A DNA stretch of 64,000 nt. Source: Flaccisagitta enflata. Taxonomy: Eukaryota; Chaetognatha; Sagittoidea; Aphragmophora. The position numbers were made by a program, and so were the translations under genes. Below the pieces are notes generated by a model, which saw only the letters and a program-made list of their open reading frames with translations, ran no database searches and was not told the DNA's origin. The stretch spans positions 35,526,001 to 35,590,000 of the forward strand of contig OZ231127.1 in NCBI GenBank assembly GCA_965153355.1, read 5' to 3'. This document shows positions 1-11,721 of this stretch, piece after piece. Position 1 is the first letter of the stretch. Each line of letters starts with the position of its first letter.

Positions 1-3000
1 GGCTGATCTGGCTCATAGTGAAGGCGGTTTGGGCCTGTTGGGGTGGTTGCTGGGTGGTTAGAGGCTGGGTAACAAAATTTTCTTTATTCAGGCTGATCTG
101 GCTCTCAATGAGAAGCGGTTTGAGCCTGTTGGGGTGGTTGCTGGGTAGTTAGAGGCTGGGTATGAGAATTTTCTTTACTGGGCACCAGTCTGGCTCATAG
201 TGAAGGCAGTTTTGAGCCTGTTGGGGTGGTTGCTGGGTGGTTAGAGGCACAGGTATGGGAATTTTCTTTGGCTGGGCTGATCTGGCTCATAGTAGGCGGT
301 TTGAACCTTTATGGGGTGGTTGCTGGGTGGTTAGAGGCTGGGTATGGGAATTTTCTTTAGCTGGGCTGATCTGGCTCATAGTGAAGGCGGTTTGAGCCTT
401 ATGGGGTGGTTGCTGGGTGGTTAGAGGCTGGTAATAGGAATTTTTCTTTAGCTGGGCTGATCTGGCTCATAGTGGCGGTTTGAGCCTGTTGGGGTGGTTG
501 CTGGGTAGTTAGAGGCTGGGTATGGGAATTTTCTTTAACTGAGCTGATCTGGCTCATAATGAAAACTGATTTGAGCCTGTTGGGGTGGTTGCTGGGTGGT
601 TAGAGGCTGGGTATGGGAATTTTCTTTTGCTGGGCTGATCTGGCTCATAGTGAAGGCGGTTTGAGCCTTTTGGGGTGGTTGCTGGGTGGTTAGAGGCTGG
701 GTATGGGAATTTTCTTTAGCTGGGCTGATCTGGCTCATAGTGAAGGCGGTTTGAGCCTTTTGGGGTGGTTGCTGGGTGGTTAGAGGCTGGGTATGAGAAT
801 TTTCTTTAGCTGGGCTGATCTGGCTCATAGTGAAGGCTTGGTTTGAGCCTGTTGGGGTAATTTGCTGGGTGGTTAGGGGCTGGGTATGAGAATTTTCTTC
901 GCTGGGCTGATCTGGCTCATAGTGAAGACGGTTTGAGCCTGTTGGGGTGGTTGCTGGGTGGTTAGAGGCTGGTTATAGAATTTTCTTTAGCTGGGTCTGA
1001 TCTGGCTCATAGTGAAAGGCGGTTTGAGCCTGTTGGGGTGGTTGTTGGGTGGTTAGAGGCTGGGTACAAGAATTTTCTTTAGCTGGGCTGATCTGGCTCA
1101 TAGTGAAGGCGGTTTGAGCCTTTGGGGGTGGTTGCTGGGTGGTTAGGAAGGCTGGGTAGCAGAATTTTCTTTAGCTAGGTGATCAGCTCATAGTAGAAGC
1201 GGTTTTGACCTGTTGGGGTGGTTTGCTGGGTAGTTTAGAGGCTGGGTATAAGGAATTTTCTTTAGCTGGGCTGATCTGGCTCATAGTGAAGGCAGTTTGA
1301 GCCTGTTGGGGTGGTTGCTGGGTGGTTAGAGGCTGGGTATGGGAATTTTCTTTAGCTGGCTGATCTGGCCTCATAGTGAGGCAGTTGAGCCTGTTGGGAG
1401 TGGTGGCTGGGTGGTTAGAGGCTGGAAGTATAGGAATTTTCTTTGCTTTGGGCTGATCTGGCTCATAGTGAAGGCGGTTTGAGCCTGTTGGGGTGGTTGC
1501 TGGGTGGTTAGAGGCTGGGTATAGGAATTTTCTTTAGCTGGGCTGATCTGGCTCCTCAGTCAGCGGTTTGAGCCTGTTGGTTTGGGGTGGTTGCTGGGTG
1601 GTTAGAGGCTTGGTGTGTGAATTTTCTTTAGCTGGGCTGATCTGGCTCATACTGAAGACGGTTGTTGCCTTTTAGGTTGGTTGCTGGGTGGTTGGAGGCT
1701 AGGTATGGGAATTTTCTTTAGCTAGGCTGATCTGGCTTAGAGAGAAGGCGGTTTGAGCCTTTTGAGATGGTTGCTGGATGGTTAGAGGAGGCTGGGTATG
1801 AGAATTTTCTTTGGCTGGGCTGATCTGAAGGCTCATAGTGAAGGCGGTTTGAGCCTGTTGGGAGTTAGGAATTGCTGGGTGGTTAGAGGCTCAGGTGTAG
1901 AGGAGATTCTCTAGCTGGGCTGATCTGGCTCATAGTGAAGAAAGTTTGAGCCTGTTAGGGTGGTTGCTGGGTGATTAGAGGCTAGGTATGGGAATTTTCT
2001 TTAGCTGGGCTGATCTGGCTCATAGTGAAGGCAGTTTGAGCCTGTTGGGGTGGTTGCTGGGTGGTTGGGAAGCTGGGTATAGGAATTTTCTTTGCTTCAA
2101 GCTGATCTGGCTCATAGTGAAAGCCCGGTTTGAGCCTGTTGGGGTGGTTGCTGGGTGGTTAGAGGCAGTGTTGAATTTTCTTTAGCTGGGCTGATCTGGC
2201 TCATAGTGAAGAGCGGAAGTTTTGAGCCTGTTGGGGCTAGTTGCTAGGTAGTTAGAGCAGGTATGAATTTTTTTAACTAGGCTGATCTGGCTCATAGTAG
2301 GCGGTTTGAGCCTGTTGGGGTAGTTGCTGGGTAGTTAGAAGCTGGGTATGGAATTTTCTTTAGCTGGCTGATCTGGCTCATAGTGAAGGCGGTTTGAGCC
2401 TTTTGGGGTGGATGCTGGGTGGTTAGAGGCTGGGTGTGGGAATTTTCTTTAGCTGGGCTGATCTGGCTCATAGTGAAGGCGGTTTGAGCCTTTTGGGGTG
2501 GATGCTGGGTGGTTAGAGGCTGGGTGTGGGAATTTTCTTTAGCTGGGCTGATCTGGCTCATAGTGAAGGCGGTTTGAGCCTGTTGGGGTGGTTGCTGGGT
2601 GGTTAGAGGCTGGGTATGGGAATTTCTTTAGCTGGGCTGATCTGGCTCATAGTGAGCGGTTTGAGCCTGTTGGGGTGTGCTGGGTGGTTAGAGCTGGGTA
2701 TGGGAATTTTTTTCTTTAGCTGGGCTGATCTGGCTCATAGTGACGTTTGAGCCTGTTGGGGTGGTTGCTGGGTGGTTAGAGGCTGGGTATGGGAATTTTC
2801 TTTAGCTGGGCTGATCTGGCTCATAGTGAAGGGTTTGAGCCTGTTGGGGTGGTTGCTGGGTGGTTAGAGGCTGGGTATAGAATTTTCTTTAGCTGGGCTG
2901 ATCTGGCTCATAGTGAAGGCGGTTTGAGCCTGTTGGGGTGGTTGCTGGGTGGTTAGAGGCTGGAGTGATGGGAATTTTCTTTAGCTGGGCTGATCTGGCT

Positions 3001-3240
3001 CATAGTGAAGCGGTTTGAGCCTGTTGGGGTGTGGTTGCTGGGTGGTTAGAGGCTGGGTATAGGAATTTTTCTTTAGCTGGGCTGATCTGGCTCATAGTGA
3101 AGGCGGTTTGAGCCTGTTGGGGTGATTGCTGGGTGGTTAGAGGCTGGGTATGGGAATTTTTTTTTAGCTGGGCACATCTGGCTCATAGTGAGCGGTTTGA
3201 GCCTGTTGGGGCAGGTGCTGGGTGGTTAGAGGCTGGGTAT
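1..3240. repeat. 90-bp satellite, degenerate part
   Basis: About 36 units of the same 90-bp satellite that continues to the right. The units carry many scattered 1-5 base insertions and deletions, so unit length and reading frame drift. Typical words (GCTGATCTGGCTCATAGTG, GGTTGCTGGGTGGTTAGAGG) recur in every unit. The array runs off the left edge. The indel-rich pattern could be true decay at an array edge or uncorrected long-read sequence. Confidence 0.95.
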
Positions 3241-6200
3241 GAAATTTTTCTTTAGCTGGGCTGATCTGGCTCATAGTGAAGGCGGTTTGAGCCTTTTGGG
3301 GTGGTTGCTGGGTGGTTAGAGGCTGGGTATGGGAATTTTCTTTAGCTGGGCTGATCTGGCTCATAGTGAAGGCGGTTTGAGCCTTTTGGGGTGGTTGCTG
3401 GGTGGTTAGAGGCTGGGTATGGGAATTTTCTTTAGCTGGGCTGATCTGGCTCATAGTGAAGGCGGTTTGAGCCTTTTGGGGTGGTTGCTGGGTGGTTAGA
3501 GGCTGGGTATGGGAATTTTCTTTAGCTGGGCTGATCTGGCTCATAGTGAAGGCGGTTTGAGCCTTTTGGGGTGGTTGCTGGGTGGTTAGAGGCTGGGTAT
3601 GGGAATTTTCTTTAGCTGGGCTGATCTGGCTCATAGTGAAGGCGGTTTGAGCCTGTTGGGGTGGTTGCTGGGTGGTTAGAGGCTGGGTATGGGAATTTTC
3701 TTTAGCTGGGCTGATCTGGCTCATAGTGAAGGCGGTTTGAGCCTGTTGGGGTGGTTGCTGGGTGGTTAGAGGCTGGGTATGGGAATTTTCTTTAGCTGGG
3801 CTGATCTGGCTCATAGTGAAGGCGGTTTGAGCCTGTTTGGGTGGTTGCTGGGTGGTTAGAGGCTGGGTATGGGAATTTTCTTTAGCTGGGCTGATCTGGC
3901 TCATAGTGAAGGCGGTTTGAGCCTGTTGGGGTGGTTGCTGGGTGGTTAGAGGCTGGGTATGGGAATTTTCTTTAGCTGGGCTGATCTGGCTCATAGTGAA
4001 GGCGGTTTGAGCCTTTTGGGGTGGTTGCTGGGTGGTTAGAGGCTGGGTTAGGGAATTTTCTTTAGCTGGGCTGATCTGGCTCATAGTGAAGGTGGTTTGA
4101 GCCTTTTGGGGTGGTTGCTGGGTGGTTAGAGGCTGGGTATGGGAATTTTCTTTAGCTGGGCTGATCTGGCTCATAGTGAAGGCGGTTTGAGCCTTTTGGG
4201 GTGGTTGCTGGGTGGTTAGAGGCTGGGTATGGGAATTTTCTTTAGCTGGGCTGATCTGGCTCATAGTGAAGGCGGTTTGAGCCTTTTGGGGTGGTTGCTG
4301 GGTGGTTAGAGGCTGGGTATGGGAATTTTCTTTAGCTGGGCTGATCTGGCTCATAGTGAAGGCGGTTTGAGCCTTTTGGGGTGTTTGCTGGGTGGTTAGA
4401 GGCTGGGTATGGGAATTTTCTTTAGCTGGGCTGATCTGGCTCATAGTGAAGGTGGTTTGAGCCTTTTGGGGTGGTTGCTGGGTGGTTAGAGGCTGGGTAT
4501 GGGAATTTTCTTTAGCTGGGCTGATCTGGCTCATAGTGAAGGCGGTTTGAGCCTTTTGGGGTGGTTGCTGGGTGGTTAGAGGCTGGGTATGGGAATTTTC
4601 TTTAGCTGGGCTGATCTGGCTCATAGTGAAGGCGGTTTGAGCCTTTTGGGGTGGTTGCTGGGTGGTTAGAGGCTGGGTATGGGAATTTTCTTTAGCTGGG
4701 CTGATCTGGCTCATAGTGAAGGCGGTTTGAGCCTTTTGGGGTGGTTGCTGGGTGGTTAGAGGCTGGGTATGGGAATTTTCTTTAGCTGGGCTGATCTGGC
4801 TCATAGTGAAGGCGGTTTGAGCCTTTTGGGGTGGTTGCTGGGTGGTTAGAGGCTGGGTATGGGAATTTTCTTTAGCTGGGCTGATCTGGCTCATGGTGAA
4901 GGCGGTTTGAGCCTTTTGGGGTGGTTGCTGGGTGGTTAGAGGCTGGGTATGGGAATTTTCTTTAGCTGGGCTGATCTGGCTCATAGTGAAGGCGGTTTGA
5001 GCCTTTTGGGGTGGTTGCTGGGTGGTTAGAGGCTGGGTATGGGAATTTTCTTTAGCTGGGCTGATCTGGCTCATAGTGAAGGCGGTTTGAGCCTTTTGGG
5101 GTGGTTGCTGGGTGGTTAGAGGCTGGGTATGGGAATTTTCTTTAGCTGGGCTGATCTGGCTCATAGTGAAGGCGGTTTGAGCCTTTTGGGGTGGATGCTG
5201 GGTGGTTAGAGGCTGGGTGTGGGAATTTTCTTTAGCTGGGCTGATCTGGCTCATAGTGAAGGCGGTTTGAGCCTTTTGGGGTGGATGCTGGGTGGTTAGA
5301 GGCTGGGTATGGGAATTTTCTTTAGCTGGGCTGATCTGGCTCATAGTGAAGGCGGTTTGAGCCTTTTGGGGTGGTTGCTGGGTGGTTAGAGGCTGGGTAT
5401 GGGAATTTTCTTTAGCTGGGCTGATCTGGCTCATAGTGAAGGCGGTTTGAGCCTGTTGGGGTGGGTGGGGTGGTTAGAGGCTGGGTATGGGAATTTTCTT
5501 TAGCTGGGCTGATCTGGCTCATAGTGAAGGCGGTTTGAGCCTGTTGGGGTGGTTGCTGGGTGGTTAGAGGCTGGGTATGGGAATTTTCTTTAGCTGGGCT
5601 GATCTGGCTCATAGTGAAGGCGGTTTGAGCCTGTTGGGGTGGTTGCTGGGTGGTTAGAGGCTGGGTATGGGAATTTTCTTTAGCTGGGCTGATCTGGCTC
5701 ATAGTGAAGGCGGTTTGAGCCTGTTGGGGTGGTTGCTGGGTGGTTAGAGGCTGGGTATGGGAATTTTCTTTAGCTGGGCTGATCTGGCTCATAGTGAAGG
5801 CGGTTTGAGCCTGTTGGGGTGGTTGCTGGGTGGTTAGAGGCTGGGTATGGGCATTTTCTTTAGCTGGGCTGATCTGGCTCATAGTGAAGGCGGTTTGAGC
5901 CTGTTGGGGTGGTTGCTGGGTGGTTAGAGGCTGGGTATGGGCATTTTCTTTTGCTGGGCTGATCTGGCTCATAGTGAAGGCGGTTTGAGCCTTTTGGGGT
6001 GGTTGCTGGGTGGTTAGAGGCTGGGTATGGGAATTTTCTTTAGCTGGGCTGATCTGGCTCATAGTGAAGGCGGTTTGAGCCTGTTGGGGTGGTTGCTGGG
6101 TGGTTAGAGGCTGGGTATGGGAATTTTCTTTAGCTGGGCTGATCTGGCTCATAGTGAAGGCGGTTTGAGCCTGTTGGGGTGGTTGCTGGGTGGTTAGAGG

Positions 6201-7776
6201 CTGGGTATGGGAATTTTCTTTAGCTGGGCTGATCTGGCTCATAGTGAAGGCGGTTTGAGCCTGTTGGGGTGGTTGCTGGGTGGTTAGAGGCTGGGTATGG
6301 GAATTTTCTTTAGCTGGGCTGATCTGGCTCATAGTGAAGGCGGTTTGAGCCTGTTGGGGTGGTTGCTGGGTGGTTAGAGGCTGGGTATGGGAATTTTCTT
6401 TAGCTGGGCTGATCTGGCTCATAGTGAAGGCGGTTTGAGCCTGTTGGGGTGGTTGCTGGGTGGTTAGAGGCTGGGTATGGGAATTTTCTTTAGCTGGGCT
6501 GATCTGGCTCATAGTGAAGGCGGTTTGAGCCTGTTGGGGTGGTTGCTGGGTGGTTAGAGGCTGGGTATGGGAATTTTCTTTAGCTGGGCTGATCTGGCTC
6601 ATAGTGAAGGCGGTTTGAGCCTTTTGGGGTGGTTGCTGGGTGGTTAGAGGCTGGGTATGGGAATTTTCTTTAGCTGGGCTGATCTGGCTCATAGTGAAGG
6701 CGGTTTGAGCCTTTTGGGGTGGTTGCTGGGTGGTTAGAGGCTGGGTATGGGAATTTTCTTTAGCTGGGCTGATCTGGCTCATAGTGAAGGCGGTTTGAGC
6801 CTTTTGGGGTGGTTGCTGGGTGGTTAGAGGCTGGGTATGGGAATTTTCTTTAGCTGGGCTGATCTGGCTCATAGTGAAGGCGGTTTGAGCCTTTTGGGGT
6901 GGTTGCTGGGTGGTTAGAGGCTGGGTATGGGAATTTTCTTTAGCTGGGCTGATCTGGCTCATAGTGAAGGCGGTTTGAGCCTTTTGGGGTGGTTGCTGGG
7001 TGGTTAGAGGCTGGGTATGGGAATTTTCTTTAGCTGGGCTGATCTGGCTCATAGTGAAGGCGGTTTGAGCCTGTTGGGGTGGTTGCTGGGTGGTTAGAGG
7101 CTGGGTATGGGCATTTTCTTTAGCTGGGCTGATCTGGCTCATAGTGAAGGCGGTTTGAGCCTGTTGGGGTGGTTGCTGGGTGGTTAGAGGCTGGGTATGG
7201 GAATTTTCTTTAGCTGGGCTGATCTGGCTCATAGTGAAGGCGGTTTGAGCCTGTTGGGGTGGTTGCTGGGTGGTTAGAGGCTGGGTATGGGAATTTTCTT
7301 TAGCTGGGCTGATCTGGCTCATAGTGAAGGCGGTTTGAGCCTTTTGGGGTGGTTGCTGGGTGGTTAGAGGCTGGGTATGGGAATTTTCTTTAGCTGGGCT
7401 GATCTGGCTCATAGTGAAGGCGGTTTGAGCCTGTTGGGGTGGTTGCTGGGTGGTTAGAGGCTGGGTATGGGCATTTTCTTTAGCTGGGCTGATCTGGCTC
7501 ATAGTGAAGGCGGTTTGAGCCTGTTGGGGTGGTTGCTGGGTGGTTAGAGGCTGGGTATGGGAATTTTCTTTAGCTGGGCTGATCTGGCTCATAGTGAAGG
7601 CGGTTTGAGCCTGTTGGGGTGGTTGCTGGGTGGTTAGAGGCTGGGTATGGGCATTTTCTTTAGCTGGGCTGATCTGGCTCATAGTGAAGGCGGTTTGAGC
7701 CTGTTGGGGTGGTTGCTGGGTGGTTAGAGGCTGGGTATGGGAATTTTCTTTAGCTGGGCTGATCTGGCTCATAGTG
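3241..7776. repeat. 90-bp satellite, homogeneous part
   Basis: About 50 nearly identical tandem 90-bp units. They differ mainly at two bases: CCTTTTGGG versus CCTGTTGGG, and GGGAATTTTC versus GGGCATTTTC. One unit near 5453-5488 is 88 bp, a 2-bp loss. Because 90 is divisible by three, one minus-strand frame stays open through the array and is broken only at that short unit. The variable sites change amino acids (K/Q, S/A) and nothing else supports a gene. The array stops at 7776, directly against a hairpin-ended element. Confidence 0.97.
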
Positions 7777-7992
7777 CAATATCGTTGCGGACGGGTGGGC
7801 ACGGGCGGCCAACCCTCATCCACACGCAACGCCCCACCCAACCCCCTTCCCAACACAGATACATACACATTAAGGTTCTAAAACGCTCGTTTTCCCACTT
7901 TTCAACTCGTACTGTTGGACGGACGGACCGACCGACCGACGGACAGACGGACGGAAAAAGCCTCTTATAGAGTTGCGTGTCCGCAACTTAAA
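7777..7992 (-). mobile_element. Hairpin-ended short element, family B copy 1
   Basis: Non-coding element with a CGTTGCGGAC arm at the left, a (GACC/GACG)n core near 7917-7955, and a terminal hairpin GTTGCGTGTCCGCAAC at 7972-7987 followed by TTAAAA. The left arm GTTGCGGAC is the reverse complement of GTCCGCAAC at the right end. The layout resembles non-autonomous Helentrons (HINE/DINE-1-like), with subterminal inverted repeats, a GTCY-type microsatellite core and a terminal hairpin; that name is inference. Other B copies begin with GTGACGCGGG..., so this copy seems truncated by the satellite. Confidence 0.65.
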
Positions 7993-8190
7993 ATCACCAG
8001 ATTTTGGCACGTCGTCCCTGAATTTCAAAAGATGCAAAAATTTCATGCTGCGAGGGTCTTATGCCATTCCGGGTCATTCCAGCGAGGCGATTTCCACAAT
8101 TCCGCGGGCGCGCTGCACTGAAAATTAAGCGCTTGAACGTCTTAACATTTCACTAACTTTTGTTAGATAACCAAGATTAGAAACAACTTT

Positions 8191-8358
8191 GTCGCGTCTG
8201 ATGGGCACGGAAAATTTTGTTGGCGACCATTCGGGCACTCAGGCAGGAGCAGGAGCAGGAGCAACAGGCACGAAGCCGACGCAAATTGGATGGATGGATT
8301 GACCGCAGGAACAACCGACCAAAAAAAGGCTTTAAGATGCGTAGCACGCGACTAAAAA
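8191..8358 (-). mobile_element. Hairpin-ended short element, family A (diverged)
   Basis: Starts with GTCGCGTCTGATGGGCACGG, has a weak GGATGGATGGATTGACCG core, and ends in GCGTAGCACGCGACTAAAAA, the same hairpin end as the copy near 45195. The core is short and diverged. Confidence 0.5.
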
Positions 8359-8380
8359 TGGTCAGAATCAAGTGATTCTT

Positions 8381-8494
8381 TTTTGGTGCGACAAAGCACC
8401 TCTATAACTGGCTGTGTCCGTTGGTCGGTTGGTTGTGGTTGTCTGTGGGGTAACGCATTCGTTCGACGATCCACACGTCGCACCTTATTGGCCT
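8381..8494 (+). mobile_element. Hairpin-ended short element, family C copy 1
   Basis: Begins TTTT then hairpin GGTGCGACAAAGCACC, followed by TCTATAACTGGCTGTGTCCG, a short (GGTC/GGTT)n core, and a distal arm GTCGCACC that is the reverse complement of GGTGCGAC. It ends near TTGGCCT. Two further copies in the window (8767-8886, 29557-29678) share both ends. Confidence 0.7.
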
Positions 8495-8766
8495 ACCTCT
8501 AAAGTGAACACATAAACTAGATTACATTCAGAATTTGTCAATTCTAGCGTTCTTTTTTTCAAAAGTCAGTTAATTAGAGAGATTAAAATTGTGACAAATC
8601 GACGAAACTCGATGAAAAGATGGATAGAAAAAGAATTTTAGTTTGAACTCACTTGTATCCCAGCCTATCTGTGCCAGATGTACGATTGTTCTCTCGACTG
8701 AGCTTCAATTCCCAAAGGAAAGAATAAAGGAAGAATCAAGTGAAGACTTAAACAAACTGAAGAGAA

Positions 8767-8886
8767 ACAAGGCCAGGCCAAAAAGGCGCGACGTGTGGAT
8801 CGTCGAATGTTACCCGACCGACCAACCAACAGACCGACCAACCAACGGACGCAGCCAGTTATAGAGGTACTTTGTCGCACCTAAAA
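8767..8886 (-). mobile_element. Hairpin-ended short element, family C copy 2
   Basis: Inverted copy of the element at 8381-8494. It starts AACAAGGCC, has a GGCGCGACGTG arm, a core of ACCGACCAACCAACAGACCG type, then GCAGCCAGTTATAGAGGT and the hairpin end TTTGTCGCACCTAAAAA. With copy 1 it forms an inverted pair 272 bp apart. Confidence 0.7.
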
Positions 8887-9002
8887 ATCTTTTGTGGAGT
8901 TGCTAAGCCGTGATCAAAGTATCTATGAAATATACCAATAAAGACGGTTCTCGCCGTAGGAATCCCTCTTTTGCCTATGCTCTCTTCATTGTCATCTCCG
9001 TC

Positions 9003-9006
<4 letters not shown>

Positions 9007-9095
<89 letters not shown>
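9007..9095 (+). repeat. (CT)n microsatellite
   Basis: About 44 CT units with one TTT interruption. It lies directly against a family A element end on the right. Confidence 0.98.
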
Positions 9096-9097
9096 AT

Positions 9098-9160
9098 CTG
9101 TGCCCGCACGCAACTTCGGTAGCCGTGTATTCGGCCTTGTTTACCGTTAAGCTACTCAAT
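9098..9160 (+). mobile_element. Family A element, distal end only
   Basis: GCCCGCACGCAACTTCGGTA followed by CCGTGTATTCGGCCTTGTTT is almost identical to the distal end of the complete copy at 9942-10118, including the shared downstream ACCGTTAAGCTACTCAAT. No proximal hairpin is visible; the left side is the (CT)n tract. Confidence 0.6.
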
Positions 9161-9657
9161 TTGTAATAGTGAGATAAAAAAAATGATAATACAGAATTCT
9201 GCTTGGCACTATCTGAAAGAGCACGGTCAAATTTACTTACAATGGAAATTTCATACATAATCCCATTTGGCCTCAAAAACTTAGCAACCTTTCAAAACCA
9301 CCTACAACTAAAATTAAAAAAAGACTTGAAATTCTCTGCAGGTCTCAAAGAGTCAAAGATATTCGTCAATTTTTTTTCAAAAATTGTTAGAATTATTAGG
9401 ATCTGAACTGATTCCCAGTCCATGCCATCTGATCATCCTTCTGTATGTCCCGTCGTTTGTGTGTTTCTAAACTATATAGTTCTTACATTGTCTTATTTCC
9501 GACCATTTCATATTATCATGAATCGGAATCGGATACTGCATTGAAAACATCAAAATGAAAGAAGTGAAAACGGCACACCTGACAAATGCCTTTTGTTATT
9601 CTTTTGTCCCGTCCTGTCCATCTCTTACCCTTCCTTACCCTCCCTGTCCCTTCGAAA

Positions 9658-9661
<4 letters not shown>

Positions 9662-9697
<36 letters not shown>
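9662..9697 (+). repeat. (CA)n microsatellite
   Basis: Uninterrupted CA repeat. The rest of 9160-9940 shows no gene; it is unique-looking AT-rich sequence with faint traces of GAC-rich element core near 9750-9780. Confidence 0.97.
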
Positions 9698-9699
<2 letters not shown>

Positions 9700-9941
9700 T
9701 CTTTAACGCGCGCTTTTTCAGTTTTCAAGACTCTCGCGTGAAAGACCTACAGACACACGAATGGACTGAGGGATGGACCGCCTTTCATAGAGTCATGAGT
9801 CCTTTCATTCTAAATGGTACTCCCCTGGGAGCATCTGTTCTCGTATATGAGTTTAGAAATTGTATTTTTCTCAGTAATTGATATGTGTCACGACAAAAGA
9901 TCGGTCAGCGTTTCTCCCATGGCCCCTGTGTTATGGTTTTT

Positions 9942-10118
9942 TTAGTCGCGTGCTCGCGACTCTACAACCCGGTATGTTGGTCGGTCGGTCAGTTGGTCGC
10001 CATTAGTTTTTTTAAGCGCTTTCAGCATTTTTGGGTGACTTTTGCATTACTGCTCCTGCCCAAATACTACCCCTGCCCACCCGCACGCGACTTCGGTAGC
10101 CGTGTATTCGGCCTTGTT
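9942..10118 (+). mobile_element. Hairpin-ended short element, family A, complete
   Basis: TTTAG, then hairpin GTCGCGTGCTCGCGAC, TCTACAACCC, a (GGTC)n core, non-coding middle, distal arm CGCACGCGAC (reverse complement of GTCGCGTGCG), then GTGTATTCGGCCTTGTT. This is the clearest copy for defining the family. No coding capacity. Confidence 0.72.
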
Positions 10119-10158
10119 TACCGTTAAGCTACTCAATCATGATTTTCACTCTTCAATT

Positions 10159-10466
10159 GTTGCGGATAATTGACTCTATAAGAAGTTGGTTCATTGGTCC
10201 GTCCCTACGTCCGTCCGTTCGTCCATCTGTCTGTCCGTCCGTCCATCTGTCCGTTCGTCCATCTGTCCGTCCGTCTATCTGTCCGTCCGTCCATCCGTCC
10301 ATCCGTCCGTCAAGCTCGAGTTGGCAAGTGTGAAATAGCGAATTTTAGATGCCACGTGTGCGGGTTAGTGGGAGGGTGTGGAGGAGGATGTTGGAAAGGG
10401 GGTGGGGGTTATGTGGCGTCGCCCACTCGTCGGCGACGACAGTGTGAACCCGCGTCACTTGTTGAA
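10159..10466 (+). mobile_element. Hairpin-ended short element, family B copy 2
   Basis: GTTGCGGATAATTGACTCTA opens the element (hairpin partly mutated), then a 110-bp (GTCC)n-type tract at 10198-10312 with GTCT/GTTC variants, and a distal end GACAGTGTGAACCCGCGTCA that matches the outer end of the copy at 29822. The low-complexity tract opens two spurious reading frames. Confidence 0.62.
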
Positions 10467-10527
10467 CACCGCATGGAATCACAGTTACCTTCCGGCAATC
10501 AGGCCTGAGATATACAGCATTTTGGTC

Positions 10528-10612
10528 AACTATACAATACCAATACAATACTTCCATATATTGAGACAATACAATAATATGATATCAATACATTACAATA
10601 CAAGTTTGAATT
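10528..10612. repeat. AATAC-rich degenerate repeat
   Basis: Repeated ACAATAC/CAATAC words. The same word class reappears at 11165-11215 and 11500-11605, flanking the foldback element on both sides, so the foldback may have inserted into this repeat. Confidence 0.6.
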
Positions 10613-11157
10613 ACACCAAATGATATATAAGAAAATAATGTCATTCTGCTTCTAAAAACAATGAAACAATTCTGAAAATAGATTCATAGAGCCCTTAAAC
10701 TCCGATTTTTCATGTAAAAATTTCATTGGTCTGGGTCAAGTAGTTTGGCCTCAGCAAAGATTTGAAAAAAAATGAACATTTTCAGTCAAGGCTTTTTTCA
10801 TCCTAGAAATTTTTCTTTAAATCGCTCTCATTTCTAAACAGTTAGAGCTACAGATGCCAGATTGGACTCAAATGAAAGAAAATTTAAAAATCTTTAATAT
10901 GAGACCAATCTGGGATCTTTAGCTCTAACCGTTTAGAAATGAGAGCGATTTAAAGAAAAATTTCTAGGATGGATAAAGCCCAGACTGAAAATGTTCATTT
11001 TTTTTCAAATCTTTGCTGAGGCCAAACTACTTTACCCAGACCAATGAAATTTTTATATAAAAAATCAGAGTTTAAGGGCTCTATGAATCTATTTTCAGAA
11101 TTGTTTCATTATTATTAGAAGCAGAATGACATCGTTTTCTTATATATCATTTGGTGT
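10613..11157. mobile_element. Foldback (long inverted repeat) element FB1
   Basis: A 545-bp imperfect palindrome. It begins ACACCAAATGATATATAAGA and ends in the reverse complement; the arms of about 250 bp are about 90% alike by eye and leave a central loop of roughly 40 bp near 10880. Recognisable arm blocks are TCATTCTGCTTCTAA, TAGATTCATAGAGCCC and GCTCTCATTTCTAAAC. No coding capacity. ACACCCTGTAT lies just outside the right end, a word common at ends of mariner-like MITEs. Confidence 0.85.
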
Positions 11158-11721
11158 GAAACACCCTGTATAATACATTATAATTTTGTACAATATATAA
11201 CGAAATATAATAGAACCCCCCAATGACAGACCCGCTTTTAATGGTCCCCCATCAATAAAGGTCAACATTCTTAGGTCTTATTAAAAGTGAACTTGATATA
11301 AAGGTAGAAAATCTTCAGTGCCGATGAGGGGGGACCTACCGTATTTACATAATTCAATTAGTTTTATTATAAACTAAGTATTTCAAATGATGCAGAAATT
11401 ATTAAGAAATAGTTGAATAAATACTGCTGATAAATGATTTTTATCATTTTCTACTAATGTTTGATCCTCTTCCTTACTATTCTCTTCGATATTGTACTGT
11501 ATTGCATTGTATTGGGAAAATTACAAAATTAGTTAGATATATTATAAAAATCTAATACAAAAGAATAGTGTAAACCCAATACCAATACACAATACAGTCG
11601 CTCAGGCCTGCCGGCAATACTCTCTCCTCATCAACGCTCAATCAGCGGTAGAAAACAAAGACTCAAGAGACAATCAACAAGAGGAAGGTTTTCCTGTATA
11701 TTGAAGAGGACTAGCCACGCT

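Noticed and set aside
3164-7868. Two minus-strand frames of 756 and 818 aa made of a 30-residue repeat
   Set aside because: They are the 90-bp satellite read in its one open frame. With 30 codons per unit a given frame is stop-free with probability about 0.24, so one open frame of six is expected. The variable sites are amino-acid changing and there is no promoter or splice evidence.
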